This document shows positions 14,307 through 22,948 of a stretch of 41,565 nt of DNA, piece by piece. Position 1 is the stretch's first letter, and each line of letters begins with the position of its first letter. The notes under the pieces were generated by a model. That model was not told where the DNA came from. It searched no databases and saw only the letters and a program-made list of their open reading frames with translations. This stretch comes from Runella limosa DSM 17973 (GTDB taxonomy: Bacteria; Bacteroidota; Bacteroidia; Cytophagales; Spirosomataceae), in the NCBI RefSeq assembly GCF_000482465.1, contig NZ_KI519427.1:1-41565 (forward strand), written 5' to 3'. Both the position numbers and the translations under genes were made by a program.

Positions 14307-16985
14307 ATGAAGAGAATATTTTACATTCTAACAGCCGTTTTAGGTATGAATTACGCCGCTTCTGCTCAGTTCCCAGGAGGAGGAGGCTTTGGCGGTGGAG
14401 GTATGGGAAGAGGAGGAGATCGCAACGGTTCAATGGGAGGAATGAATCAGCAACAGAAAGCGTTGCCTGATCTTCCTAAAGGGAACGGTCGTATCTCAGG
14501 AATTGTGGTTGACTCAGTATCAGGCAAGCCAGTGGAATATGCTACTGTGGCCATTTTTGATGTAAAGTCAGGAAAGCCTGTTGATGGAACAGTAACGGAC
14601 GTGAAAGGAGCATTTTTGTTAAAGAGTGTGCCCGATGGTGATTTTAAATTTGTGGTAAGTTTTATCGGTTACAAAAACACCGAAGTTGCTAAATTGACCA
14701 TTGGTAAAGGCCAAAAAGAGCAAAACTTAGGCAATGTAAGCCTTCCACCAGATGTACTTACGCTGACCGAAGTAACGGTAAAAGGTGAAAAAGCCCTTAT
14801 CGAAGACAAAGTGGATCGCTTGGTCTATAATGCCGAAAAAGACATTTCAAACGCGGGTGGTGATGCGGGAGACGTACTTCGTAAAGTGCCGATGCTTTCG
14901 GTGGACTTGGACGGAAACGTGTCGATGCGTGGAAGCCAAAACATTCGCGTTCTTATCAATGGCAAGCCTTCGACCATCGTTGCCAACAGCGTAGCAGATG
15001 CGTTGAAAATGATTCCTTCTGACCAAATCAAAACGATTGAAGTAATCACGTCGCCTTCAGCAAAATACGACGCGGAAGGTTCGGCAGGTATTATCAATAT
15101 CATTACCAAGAAAAATAACCTTCAAGGAATCACAGGGTCGGTTGATATAGCAGGTGGTAACCGTTCAAGCAACTTGTTTGGAAACATCAACTTGCGGACC
15201 AAGAAATTGGGGGTTGGCCTCAATGCAGGTGGACGTATGATGTACCCGCCAACGGGTGGTTATATCGACATCAGCCGCCAACTTGCCAACGGTGAAACAC
15301 TTCGTACACGTCAAGAAAATAACGGACAACAGTTGGGTGGTTTTGGAAACGTTCAGTTGAGCTTAGACTACTCGATTGACGCTAAAAATAGCCTTACGTT
15401 TAGTGCCCGCAATAGCCGCCGTGCGTTTAACCTTGATAACACTCAGCAGTCGTATAGCTTCATTAATAGCGTAAAAACGCCAACGTTTGGTAACGAAATT
15501 AATACCAAAAACTTGGGAAACAACTTAGACCTCAACTTGGACTATACCCGCAAGTTTGAGAAAGAAGGAAAAGAGTTTAGTGTTTTGGCACAGTTTAGCC
15601 AAAATGCAGGTGACAATAGCTACACGCGTGACCTTTACCAAGGATTGTCAGTAGGAGAAATCACTTACCGCGAAAGCAACCCCAACAAAAGCAAGACGCA
15701 AGAACGCACGGTACAAATTGACTACCAAGACCCGTTGAGCCAATACGTACAAATCGAAACAGGGGCTAAAATGATTTTGCGCCACATCGAAAGTGATTTC
15801 CGTTTCAACTACGACAGCACAGGAACAGGTATATTGAAAGCCAATCCGCTTCGTACCAACGTATTTAGCTACGACCAAAATGTGTATTCAGGTTATTTGT
15901 CTTTCTTGTTTCAAACAAAAAATAAATGGGGCTTCAAACCTGGTCTTCGTTACGAATACACGCAATTGGCTGCTAAGTACCAAGATGCTCCCGAAACAAA
16001 CTTGCCTGATTTTGGCTCATTGATTCCAAGCTTGACGATATCGAAAAGCTTGAGAGGTGGAAAAACAATCCGTTTTAGCTACAACCGTCGTATTCAGCGT
16101 CCTTCGATTCAGTTCTTGAATCCTAACGTTTCACAAAGTGATCCATTCAATATCTCGTTTGGTAACCCGAACTTGAATCCTGAATACACTAACAACTTTG
16201 AAGTAAACTTGAGTACGTTCTTCAAAACAACGACCTTGAACTTCTCGGCTTATACCCGTATGACCGACAATTCAATTGAGACTGTTCGTTATCGCGGTGG
16301 CCAAGAGTTGTTCAACCAACTGACCTTAGCACAAGGGGTAAATACTGGAACGGTCGTCGTTGGTAATAATACTCTATTAACGACTTTCCAAAACATCGGA
16401 AGCAACCGTGCGTATGGACTTAACGTTTTTGCGATGGTAAAACCAGCCCGTGGATTGACCATCAATGGTAACTTCGATGTGCGTTATATCATGTTGAACA
16501 GCCCTGCGTTGGGTATCAGTAACCAAAACTGGACATTTAACCTTTTTGGGCAAGTGCAATACCAATTGGGTAAAGACTGGAGCGCTCAGTTGTTCGGATT
16601 TGGCCGTGCGCGTGAAATTCAGTTGCAAGGAACGCAAGGTGGATTTATGGGATATAGCTTCAACATCTTGAAAGAATTTAAAAAGAAACAAGCAAGCCTT
16701 GGCTTTGGAGCTGAGAACTTCTTGCAAAATGCCTTCAAACAGCGTACTAATTTAAGCAGCAGCACACCGGGTAACGTATTTACTCAGGAGCAAGTTAACT
16801 ACATGTACAACCGTGGTTTCCGTATCACGTTCCGCAAGCGTTTTGGTAAGATGTCATTTGATGGCAACTTCTTCCAACGTAAGAAAAGCGTAAACAACGA
16901 CGACTCGAAACAAGGCGGTGATAACTCCAACGATGGCGGTGGCCAAGGTGGTGGAGGCGGCATGGGTGGACGCCGTGGTGGTTAG
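14307..16985 (+). CDS. TonB-dependent receptor-like outer-membrane barrel (OMP_b-brl_3 type)
   Basis: An 892-residue outer-membrane protein. Signal peptide at 1-21 (ILTAVLGMNYAASAQ), a Gly-rich stretch (FPGGGGFGGGGMGRGGDRNG), a CarboxypepD_reg-like domain from about 53 to 140 (RISGIVVDSVSGKPVEYATV), and a plug-like domain at about 165-265 (GDVLRKVPMLSVDLDGNVSM ending AEGSAGIINIITKK). The remainder is an outer-membrane beta-barrel of the OMP_b-brl_3 type. The C-terminus is again Gly-rich (GGDNSNDGGGQGGGGGMGG) after the expected last strands, so the barrel does not end in the usual aromatic residue. These receptors import ligands with TonB/ExbBD energy or act as signalling barrels. No SusD partner is present, so it is not a standard SusCD system. 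Confidence 0.88.
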   Translation: MKRIFYILTAVLGMNYAASAQFPGGGGFGGGGMGRGGDRNGSMGGMNQQQKALPDLPKGNGRISGIVVDSVSGKPVEYATVAIFDVKSGKPVDGTVTDVKGAFLLKSVPDGDFKFVVSFIGYKNTEVAKLTIGKGQKEQNLGNVSLPPDVLTLTEVTVKGEKALIEDKVDRLVYNAEKDISNAGGDAGDVLRKVPMLSVDLDGNVSMRGSQNIRVLINGKPSTIVANSVADALKMIPSDQIKTIEVITSPSAKYDAEGSAGIINIITKKNNLQGITGSVDIAGGNRSSNLFGNINLRTKKLGVGLNAGGRMMYPPTGGYIDISRQLANGETLRTRQENNGQQLGGFGNVQLSLDYSIDAKNSLTFSARNSRRAFNLDNTQQSYSFINSVKTPTFGNEINTKNLGNNLDLNLDYTRKFEKEGKEFSVLAQFSQNAGDNSYTRDLYQGLSVGEITYRESNPNKSKTQERTVQIDYQDPLSQYVQIETGAKMILRHIESDFRFNYDSTGTGILKANPLRTNVFSYDQNVYSGYLSFLFQTKNKWGFKPGLRYEYTQLAAKYQDAPETNLPDFGSLIPSLTISKSLRGGKTIRFSYNRRIQRPSIQFLNPNVSQSDPFNISFGNPNLNPEYTNNFEVNLSTFFKTTTLNFSAYTRMTDNSIETVRYRGGQELFNQLTLAQGVNTGTVVVGNNTLLTTFQNIGSNRAYGLNVFAMVKPARGLTINGNFDVRYIMLNSPALGISNQNWTFNLFGQVQYQLGKDWSAQLFGFGRAREIQLQGTQGGFMGYSFNILKEFKKKQASLGFGAENFLQNAFKQRTNLSSSTPGNVFTQEQVNYMYNRGFRITFRKRFGKMSFDGNFFQRKKSVNNDDSKQGGDNSNDGGGQGGGGGMGGRRGG

Positions 16986-17018
16986 GACAGCTTTTTGATT
17001 ATATCCATATCGTTAGAA

Positions 17019-17051
17019 AAAAGCCCCTACCGAGCAATCGGAGGGGCTTTT
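17019..17051 (+). terminator. Terminator after the barrel-protein gene
   Basis: A 10-bp stem AAAAGCCCCT (17019-17028) / AGGGGCTTTT (17042-17051), with additional CCG/CGG pairs in the loop, begins 34 bp after the stop codon of the receptor gene. Confidence 0.8.
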
Positions 17052-17061
17052 GCTTGTGATA

Positions 17062-17187
17062 GAGGAGGTTGTGAGCAACCTCCTCCACCGTACGGGAGGC
17101 TGCTCACCAACTACTGGGCAGAAGGTTGCTCTTCACTGTGCGGGAGGTTGCTCACAACCTCCTATGACAGGGGTTGCTTACAACCCC
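17062..17187. repeat. Cluster of three TGAG/CTCA-loop hairpins
   Basis: Three perfect stems occur in 126 bp. First is GAGGAGGTTG (17062-17071) with loop TGAG. Second is GGAGGTTG (17143-17150) with loop CTCA, the inverse orientation. Third is GGGGTTG (17170-17176) with loop CTTA, followed by GATTTTTTG. Degenerate copies lie between (GGAGGCTGCTCACC, GAAGGTTGCTC). The cluster sits between the convergent receptor and dienelactone hydrolase genes and belongs to the same family as the hairpins near 10525, 10610 and 24936. Confidence 0.75.
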
Positions 17188-17200
17188 GATTTTTTGAAAT

Positions 17201-18061
17201 TTATTTCAGTTTTTTGTTAAACAACCCAATTGTCCGTTCCCAAGCTTGTTTGGCCACGGCCTCGTTGTAGCGGGTAGGCGCTGTATCGTTGTTGAAAGCG
17301 TGTTGGGCACCTTCATACACAAAAATTTGGTAGTCAGTACCTGCTTTTTTGAGGGCTTCTTCATAGGCAGGAATACCCGCATTAACGCGCTCGTCGAGAC
17401 CGCCGTAGTGGAGCATCAACGACGCCTTGATTTTAGGGACATCGGCTGCTTCGGCTTGGCGTCCGTAGTAAGCGACGGCAGCGTTGAGTGAAGGCACGTT
17501 TACGGCGAGCTGATTGGCCATGGCGCCGCCCCAACAGAACCCAACACAGCCAGTTTTGCCCGTACAATCGGCGCGGCCTTTTAAGTAATCAAAAGCTTTG
17601 ATGAAATTACTGAGGTTTTTCTTTGCGTCGAGTTGTCCAAAATAGGAACGGGCTTTTTCGTCGTCTCCGTTGGGTGTTCCTCCAAAGGGCGATAGCGCAT
17701 CGGGTGCTAAGGCAATAAAACCCGCCAAAGCCACACGGCGAGCTACATCTTCGATGTGAGGGTTAAGCCCACGGTTTTCGTGAATGACCACCACGGCAGG
17801 GTATTTGCCAGTTCCCGCAGGACGAGCCAAGTAGCCCTTCATTTGGGTTTCTTCCCCTGGATAAGTAACGTACTCGGTCGTAAGACGCTCATCGTTGCGT
17901 TTGACCGTCATTGCATTGGCATAGTTGACCTCCAAAAGAGGCAAAACGGCCATGGCAGCGGCGGTGCTACCCGTGAGGGAAGTAAGACGTTGAAAGAAAT
18001 CTTCGCGCTTGAGGGGTTTGTGGGTGTACTCGTCGAAGAGGTTAATAATGCGTTGATCCAT
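17201..18061 (-). CDS. Dienelactone hydrolase family alpha/beta hydrolase
   Basis: A 286-residue alpha/beta hydrolase of the carboxymethylenebutenolidase type. The nucleophile is Cys176 in VGFCWGG, typical of dienelactone hydrolases, with Asp223 (GGLDERV) and His254 (EGAQHAF) completing the triad and Glu95 in IHENRG as the family's interacting acidic residue. The N-terminal 50 residues precede the catalytic domain: LKREDFFQRLTSL, then an Ala-rich hydrophobic run (STAAAMAVLPLLE). This is placed like a twin-arginine signal but with KR instead of RR, so export is uncertain. Many Bacteroidota carry such genes outside aromatic-degradation clusters; none is seen here, so the natural substrate is unknown. 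Confidence 0.88.
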   Translation of the reverse strand: MDQRIINLFDEYTHKPLKREDFFQRLTSLTGSTAAAMAVLPLLEVNYANAMTVKRNDERLTTEYVTYPGEETQMKGYLARPAGTGKYPAVVVIHENRGLNPHIEDVARRVALAGFIALAPDALSPFGGTPNGDDEKARSYFGQLDAKKNLSNFIKAFDYLKGRADCTGKTGCVGFCWGGAMANQLAVNVPSLNAAVAYYGRQAEAADVPKIKASLMLHYGGLDERVNAGIPAYEEALKKAGTDYQIFVYEGAQHAFNNDTAPTRYNEAVAKQAWERTIGLFNKKLK

Positions 18062-18394
18062 GATGGTAAGTAGTTTAGTATGGGTATTGATTGTGAGTAA
18101 GTTAATAACACAATTTGGAGTGAAAACTACTTGTTTTTTTGGAGATTTTAAGACACGCTCAAAAGAATTTTTTAATAAAAAAGAGGCTGTCTCAAAAGTC
18201 TAGTATCACCAAATTATCTTCGGTCTCTGTTCAACCTCACCCCCTAAATCCCCCTCTCCTTTCAGTAGAGGGGGACTTTTAGAGCCCTTCTCCAGAAAGG
18301 AGAAGGGTTGGGATGAGGTTGAAACCAAAGAATATTTTGTAAACTTTTACTTTTGAGACAACCCCGTACTTTTTTAAACCTACCTAAACTCGCC
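18062..18394. other. Gene-free interval containing a MITE-like element
   Basis: The gap between the dienelactone hydrolase start and the topA stop holds no gene. Its right half is occupied by the inverted-repeat element at 18183-18365; 18062-18182 is AT-rich with nothing recognisable, and it must contain the promoter of the hydrolase gene. Confidence 0.7.
18183..18365. mobile_element. MITE-like element with 17-bp terminal inverted repeats
   Basis: The left end GAGGCTGTCTCAAAAGT (18183-18199) and the inverse of the right end, GGGGTTGTCTCAAAAGT (18349-18365), match at 15 of 17 positions, with no transposase between. Such (G)GGCTGTCTCAAAAG ends resemble IS1182/IS5-group termini from memory. Inside is a compact fold: outer arms TTCAACCTCACCCC (18230-18243) and GGGATGAGGTTGAA (18310-18323) enclose two hairpins, CCCCCTCT/AGAGGGGG (18250-18274) and CCCTTCTCC/GGAGAAGGG (18285-18307). 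A target-site duplication is not obvious in the A/T-rich flanks. Confidence 0.7.
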
Positions 18395-20860
18395 TTAGCT
18401 TCCTGCCAACTTTAAGCAGTCTTCGAGGGTTAGCGTCGTTGGGTCGGTATCTTTTGGTATTTTAATGTTACGTTTTCCAACGGCAATGTATGGGCCGTAA
18501 GGGCCACGAAGCACTTTCACCGTTGTATTCTCGGGAAATTCTCTGATGATTTTATTACTTTCTGCTTCCCGCTTTTTCTGGATGATTTCCAGTGCTTCTT
18601 CGCGAGTGAGGCGCTGTAAACTTGAGCCTTTGGGCAATGAGTAATACTTGTCATCGTGCTTAATAAACGGCCCGTATCTTCCTGTGCCTGTTGTCATCGG
18701 TTTGCCTTCAAGCTCTCCGAGTCCTTCGCCTTCGTTGGCAAGGTCGCCGCGTTTGAGCTTAATGGCCATTACACACGCCTCTTCGCCTACGGTATAAGGG
18801 TCGTCGTTGCGGTCGAGCGAATAAAACTTATCGTCGTGTTTTACGTAAGGCCCGTATTTTCCAACCCCCACAATCATCGGTTTGTCTTCAAAGAACCCAA
18901 CCTCCCGCGGTAGGGCAAAGAGTTCGAGTGCTTCTTCGAGCGAAATAGTTTCTACCAACTGCCCTTTTTTGAGGTTGGCGTATTGCGGTTTGGGTTCACC
19001 CTCGATGTTTTCTCCAATCTGAACGTATGGGCCAAATTTGCCGATCCGTGCCGAGACTGGCTTCCCGCTTTTAGGGTCGATTCCTAGGTCGTGAACTGTA
19101 TTTTTCTTAACAATGTTTGAGCCTTCTACATCCCCGATTTTTTGGTGAAAACCTTGGTAGAAACCATCAATCATTTGTTGCCACGACAGTTTACCTTCGG
19201 CAATTTCGTCAAATTCTTTTTCGACATTGGCCGTAAAAGAAAAATCAACGACATCAGGGAATAAGTCCACCAAAAAGTCATTCACCACCATGCCTGTGTT
19301 GGTAGGGAACAGTTTTGATTTTTCGGCCCCAAACGTCTCTTTGCCTTTGGTTTCGGTCAGCTGGTCGTTGCGGAGCGAAAGCTCATTGTATTCGCGTTCT
19401 TGCCCTTTTTTGTCTTGCTTTACCACATATTCGCGGCGAATGATGGTCGAAAGCGTAGGCGCATAGGTGGATGGTCGGCCAATACCCATTTCTTCGAGTT
19501 GCTTCACCAAACTTGCTTCCGTATAGCGTGGTTTTGGACGTGAAAATTTCTCCGTTGCTTTAAGGATATTTAAGGCCAACACTTGCCCAATATTGAGCGG
19601 AGGAAGCATTCCTTTGGTATCTTCTTCTTCGTCGTCTTTTGATTCCAGATATACCTTTAAGAAACCGTCAAATTTAATAACTTCTCCTTGGGCCACGAGT
19701 TCTTCCGAGGCAGTCGAAATGCCAATGGTCGCAATGGTACGTTCCAGCTGCGCATCAGACATTTGAGACGCAATGGCACGTTTCCAAATCAACTCATAGA
19801 GGCGTTGTTCGTTGCGGTCGCTACTGGCTTTAAGTTCTCCAAAATTGGTCGGACGAATGGCTTCGTGGGCTTCCTGTGCCGATTCCGATTTGGTCTTGAA
19901 AACCCGCTGTTGGTGATATTTGTCGCCGTATTCGGTCGTAATTTGGTCTTTTGCTTTTTGGAGTGCCTCTTCCGATAAGTTGGTAGAGTCCGTACGCATG
20001 TACGAGATTTTACCTGCTTCGTAAAGTTTTTGAGCTACCGTCATGGTTTGGGCCACCGAAAAACTCAACTTACGCGAAGCCTCTTGTTGCAAGGTAGAGG
20101 TCGTAAATGGTGGAGCAGGTGATTTTTTGGCAGGTTTAACTTCCAAGTTACGGATGCTAAACGTAGCTCCTTTACATTTTTCCAAGAATGCGCGTGCTTG
20201 GGCTTCGGTTTCAAAGTTTTTAGGAAGTTCGGCTTCCAATACTTTGCCCCCTGCCAAATCGAAACGTGCCGTTACTTTATAGGTGGACTTCGACTCGTGG
20301 GCATCCACTTCTCGCTCGCGTTCTACGATGAGGCGTACGGCCACCGACTGCACCCGTCCCGCAGAAAGGGCGCTGTTGTTGCCGATTTTGATTTTACGCC
20401 ACAAGACAGGCGAAAGCTCATAACCCACCAGGCGGTCGAGAATACGACGTGCTTGCTGGGCGTTGACCAAATCCATGTCTATCGAACGTGGACTTTGAAT
20501 CGCTTTTTGTAGGGCGGTTTTGGTAATTTCCCTAAAAACGATCCGCTTGGTGCCATCAGACAAGCCTAATGCTTCTTTGAGGTGCCACGAAATGGCTTCT
20601 CCTTCACGGTCGTCGTCGGTAGCGAGCCATACTTCTTCAGAAGACTTGGCAAGCTTTTTCAACTCGTTGATAACTTTGGTTTTATCAGGCGATACTTCGT
20701 AGAGGGGTTGGAAACCATTTTTGACATCTACCCCTAAATCTTTATCGGGTAAGTCACGCACGTGCCCAAAACTGGACTTGACGGTGAAGTCTTTCCCGAG
20801 GTATCCTTCAATGGTTTTGGCCTTAGCCGGCGACTCTACTATTACTAAGTTTTTTGACAT
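18395..20860 (-). CDS. topA: DNA topoisomerase I
   Basis: An 821-residue type IA topoisomerase that relaxes negative supercoils. The start is set at the ATG beginning MSKNLVIVESPAKAKTIEGY; an in-frame codon 33 bp upstream coincides with the promoter box. Toprim residues are Glu9 and the acidic cluster TDDDREGE (81-88). The catalytic tyrosine is Tyr287 in ISYMRTDSTNLS. The C-terminal part lacks four-cysteine zinc fingers and instead has repeats of the Toprim-C-rpt type: KFGPYVQIG, KYGPYVKHDDKFYSLD, RYGPFIKHDDKYYSLP and GPYGPYIAVGKRN, as usual in Bacteroidota. Housekeeping gene, transcribed alone from a TATATTTG box about 30 bp upstream. Confidence 0.96.
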   Translation of the reverse strand: MSKNLVIVESPAKAKTIEGYLGKDFTVKSSFGHVRDLPDKDLGVDVKNGFQPLYEVSPDKTKVINELKKLAKSSEEVWLATDDDREGEAISWHLKEALGLSDGTKRIVFREITKTALQKAIQSPRSIDMDLVNAQQARRILDRLVGYELSPVLWRKIKIGNNSALSAGRVQSVAVRLIVEREREVDAHESKSTYKVTARFDLAGGKVLEAELPKNFETEAQARAFLEKCKGATFSIRNLEVKPAKKSPAPPFTTSTLQQEASRKLSFSVAQTMTVAQKLYEAGKISYMRTDSTNLSEEALQKAKDQITTEYGDKYHQQRVFKTKSESAQEAHEAIRPTNFGELKASSDRNEQRLYELIWKRAIASQMSDAQLERTIATIGISTASEELVAQGEVIKFDGFLKVYLESKDDEEEDTKGMLPPLNIGQVLALNILKATEKFSRPKPRYTEASLVKQLEEMGIGRPSTYAPTLSTIIRREYVVKQDKKGQEREYNELSLRNDQLTETKGKETFGAEKSKLFPTNTGMVVNDFLVDLFPDVVDFSFTANVEKEFDEIAEGKLSWQQMIDGFYQGFHQKIGDVEGSNIVKKNTVHDLGIDPKSGKPVSARIGKFGPYVQIGENIEGEPKPQYANLKKGQLVETISLEEALELFALPREVGFFEDKPMIVGVGKYGPYVKHDDKFYSLDRNDDPYTVGEEACVMAIKLKRGDLANEGEGLGELEGKPMTTGTGRYGPFIKHDDKYYSLPKGSSLQRLTREEALEIIQKKREAESNKIIREFPENTTVKVLRGPYGPYIAVGKRNIKIPKDTDPTTLTLEDCLKLAGS

Positions 20861-20890
20861 GGAGGGTGTGTTTGGTCCCAATTCTGCCTT

Positions 20891-20898
20891 CAAATATA
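20891..20898 (-). promoter_or_regulatory. Candidate -7 promoter box (TATATTTG) for topA
   Basis: The minus strand reads TATATTTG, 30 bp before the ATG at 20860. A start of transcription just downstream would exclude the longer reading frame beginning at 20893 and supports the chosen topA start. Confidence 0.5.
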
Positions 20899-21022
20899 GG
20901 AGGGTTTTATGTAAAAAATATCAAATCCTTATTTTGAGCAGACGATTTAAGGGGTTAAACAGGTACTAACTGGTAATAAATAATGCTAGAAAAGGGGATT
21001 TTTTCGACGAAAAGGCCAGTGC

Positions 21023-21460
21023 TTAATCGCTAAAATTTTGATAAATCGAGTCCATAATCCGAACAAAATGCCCGTAATCTTCTTCACTAAGCTGTCCCCA
21101 GCCTTGCCGACGTATCTCTTTGACGACAGGCAATACCGTTTCAAAGGTCTTTTGGCCTTCGGGTTTTAAATAAATATTAAATTTCCGACGGTCTTCTTCC
21201 GACATGCGCCGTTCGACCAAATCTTTTTTAACGAGCAAATCCAGAATCCGAGTAACGGTGGGGGCATCTTTGGTGGTAAGCTCGGCAAGGGTATTTTGGC
21301 TGATTCCTTCGTTTCGAGCCACGTGGTCGATGAGCACCCATTGGTCCACTGTCAGGTCAAAGCCAGCTTCATTAAAACGCTTTTGTAGGACGTTCCTGAT
21401 TTTTTTAATGGTGGTGTCGATTTTAAAAAAATAAGCACGGGAATCAGATGGGTGAGTCAT
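21023..21460 (-). CDS. MarR-family transcriptional regulator
   Basis: A 145-residue winged-helix regulator. The helix-turn-helix lies at about 57-80 (ISQNTLAELTTKDAPTVTRI) and the wing at LVERRMSEEDRRKFNIYL (about 87-104), which has the family's DxRxxxx-L-type pattern. N- and C-terminal helices (10-30 and 110-143) would form the dimer. MarR proteins are ligand- or redox-responsive repressors of efflux or stress genes. No Cys is present in the protein, which argues against thiol redox sensing. No obvious target gene is adjacent apart from the divergent OmpA-like gene, 176 bp away. Confidence 0.92.
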   Translation of the reverse strand: MTHPSDSRAYFFKIDTTIKKIRNVLQKRFNEAGFDLTVDQWVLIDHVARNEGISQNTLAELTTKDAPTVTRILDLLVKKDLVERRMSEEDRRKFNIYLKPEGQKTFETVLPVVKEIRRQGWGQLSEEDYGHFVRIMDSIYQNFSD

Positions 21461-21599
21461 TTTTATCGTTTACTATAGACCTAGAAACACAAGTTGGCTT
21501 ACTAACTATTGATTTGCAAAATAAAACAAGAATATCTGACTATCAAATCGTAAGCCACGATAGACGGTAATTTGCTACTAAAACCGTGTTAAAAAACTG

Positions 21600-21630
21600 T
21601 TTGATGAACAAAAAATAAGCCCGATATTTG
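21600..21630 (+). promoter_or_regulatory. Candidate -33/-7 promoter for the OmpA-like gene
   Basis: TTTG (21600-21603) and GATATTTG (21623-21630) are separated by 19 bp, the spacing of the Bacteroidota TTTG/TAnnTTTG promoter; the -7 box has one mismatch. It ends 6 bp before the ATG at 21637, implying a very short leader. Confidence 0.45.
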
Positions 21631-21636
21631 GCCTAT

Positions 21637-22911
21637 ATGAAGACGATGTTGCTTTTAGTGGGGGTGTGTGTAGGAGAAGCATGGGGTTCATTTGCTCTCC
21701 CAACCCGTTATTTTACCAAAAAAGAGGAGATTTCGCTGACCGTTGCTGATACGGTCAAACCTAAGAAGACCAAAGAAACGGTCGTAAAGTCAACGCTGGA
21801 GAATAACAAAGGGGAATTAAAAGTTAGAGATGCTCAGATTGTTGATTCAGAAAAACAGTCGGGGTTGATTAAAGTGACCTTTGCGATTCGAGACGTGGAA
21901 ACAAATGCGCTGCTTACACGGGTTAAATTGAAAACCAAAGATGCCAAAACAGGTCAGGAGTTTGAGCCTAAATTTAACAGCACGGATAAAAATTTTTCCA
22001 TCAATGTCTTGCCCAATACCGTCGTTAGCATCTACGTGACGGCCAAAGGATATACCGAGGCTTCGGCCAATATCAATGACATCAAGCACGACCGAGTGTT
22101 GGGGTTTGAGCTTCAAAAAATAAAGCCATCAGTACTGAAAATTAGGGTGTTAGACAAAGCGACTGACCGTCCCATTATCGGAAGTATTCTCAATGTACGT
22201 ACCAAAAGCAATAATGACGTTGAGTTTATGGCTCTAAAAGATGGTTTTACTGAACTGACCTACGATGCCGAAGAGCAACTGGAAGTGGAGGCATCGGCGA
22301 AAGGATTCACTCCTGATACCAAAAAAATAACGATAGAAACAGCCCTTACTGGTAAATCGTACGAACTAACTTACCGATTGGATAAAACGGCCGCAGCTGC
22401 TGCTCCTGCACCACCCGCGCCAACCCCTACGCCCCCTCCTGCGGTAGCGACCACGCCCCCCCCCGCTGCTCCTAAGGCTACTGCTGCGACCAACGAACCA
22501 CCTAGAACGTCGGTATTTTCTAAAGAACCGCCTAAACCACCAGCACCATCGCCTTTCAGCGAGTTGGTGAAAGGGAAGGTCATTACGCTAAATAATATTT
22601 ATTTTGACCAAAGTAGTCCCGTACTACGCCCCGAGTCGGCGCCACAATTGGATGAACTGGTCGCGATTTTGCAAAAAAATCCAGCGGCACGTATCGAAAT
22701 TCGGGGACATACCGATAATGCAGGAGATTTTGACTTGAATGTAAAGCTCTCGCGAGAACGCTGTCAAGCGGTGGTAGAATATTTAAAAACAAAGGGCATC
22801 AGTGGCGACCGCCTAGAGAGTCGCGGCCGAGGTCCCCTTGACCCAATTGCCCCCAATACGTCGGAAGAAAATCGCAAAAGAAATCGCCGAGTAGAGTTTG
22901 TCGCGCTTTAG
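21637..22911 (+). CDS. OmpA-family protein with Pro/Ala-rich linker
   Basis: A 424-residue envelope protein. The start is the ATG opening a hydrophobic export signal (MKTMLLLVGVCVGEAWG); an in-frame TTG 9 bp upstream overlaps a promoter box. Residues about 65-250 look like beta-sandwich carrier domains (for example TNALLTRVKLKTKDAKTGQE and LKIRVLDKATDRPIIG). A Pro/Ala-rich linker follows (AAAAAPAPPAPTPTPPPA). The last 120 residues are an OmpA peptidoglycan-binding domain: IYFDQSSPVLRPES, then IEIRGHTDNAGDFDLNVKLS and ENRKRNRRVEFVAL, with the conserved Asp/Arg that contact diaminopimelate. It probably anchors the outer layer to the wall. Confidence 0.9.
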   Translation: MKTMLLLVGVCVGEAWGSFALPTRYFTKKEEISLTVADTVKPKKTKETVVKSTLENNKGELKVRDAQIVDSEKQSGLIKVTFAIRDVETNALLTRVKLKTKDAKTGQEFEPKFNSTDKNFSINVLPNTVVSIYVTAKGYTEASANINDIKHDRVLGFELQKIKPSVLKIRVLDKATDRPIIGSILNVRTKSNNDVEFMALKDGFTELTYDAEEQLEVEASAKGFTPDTKKITIETALTGKSYELTYRLDKTAAAAAPAPPAPTPTPPPAVATTPPPAAPKATAATNEPPRTSVFSKEPPKPPAPSPFSELVKGKVITLNNIYFDQSSPVLRPESAPQLDELVAILQKNPAARIEIRGHTDNAGDFDLNVKLSRERCQAVVEYLKTKGISGDRLESRGRGPLDPIAPNTSEENRKRNRRVEFVAL

Positions 22912-22948
22912 AATGCTATTTGTAAACTTGCCTTTTGCCCATTTGTTT

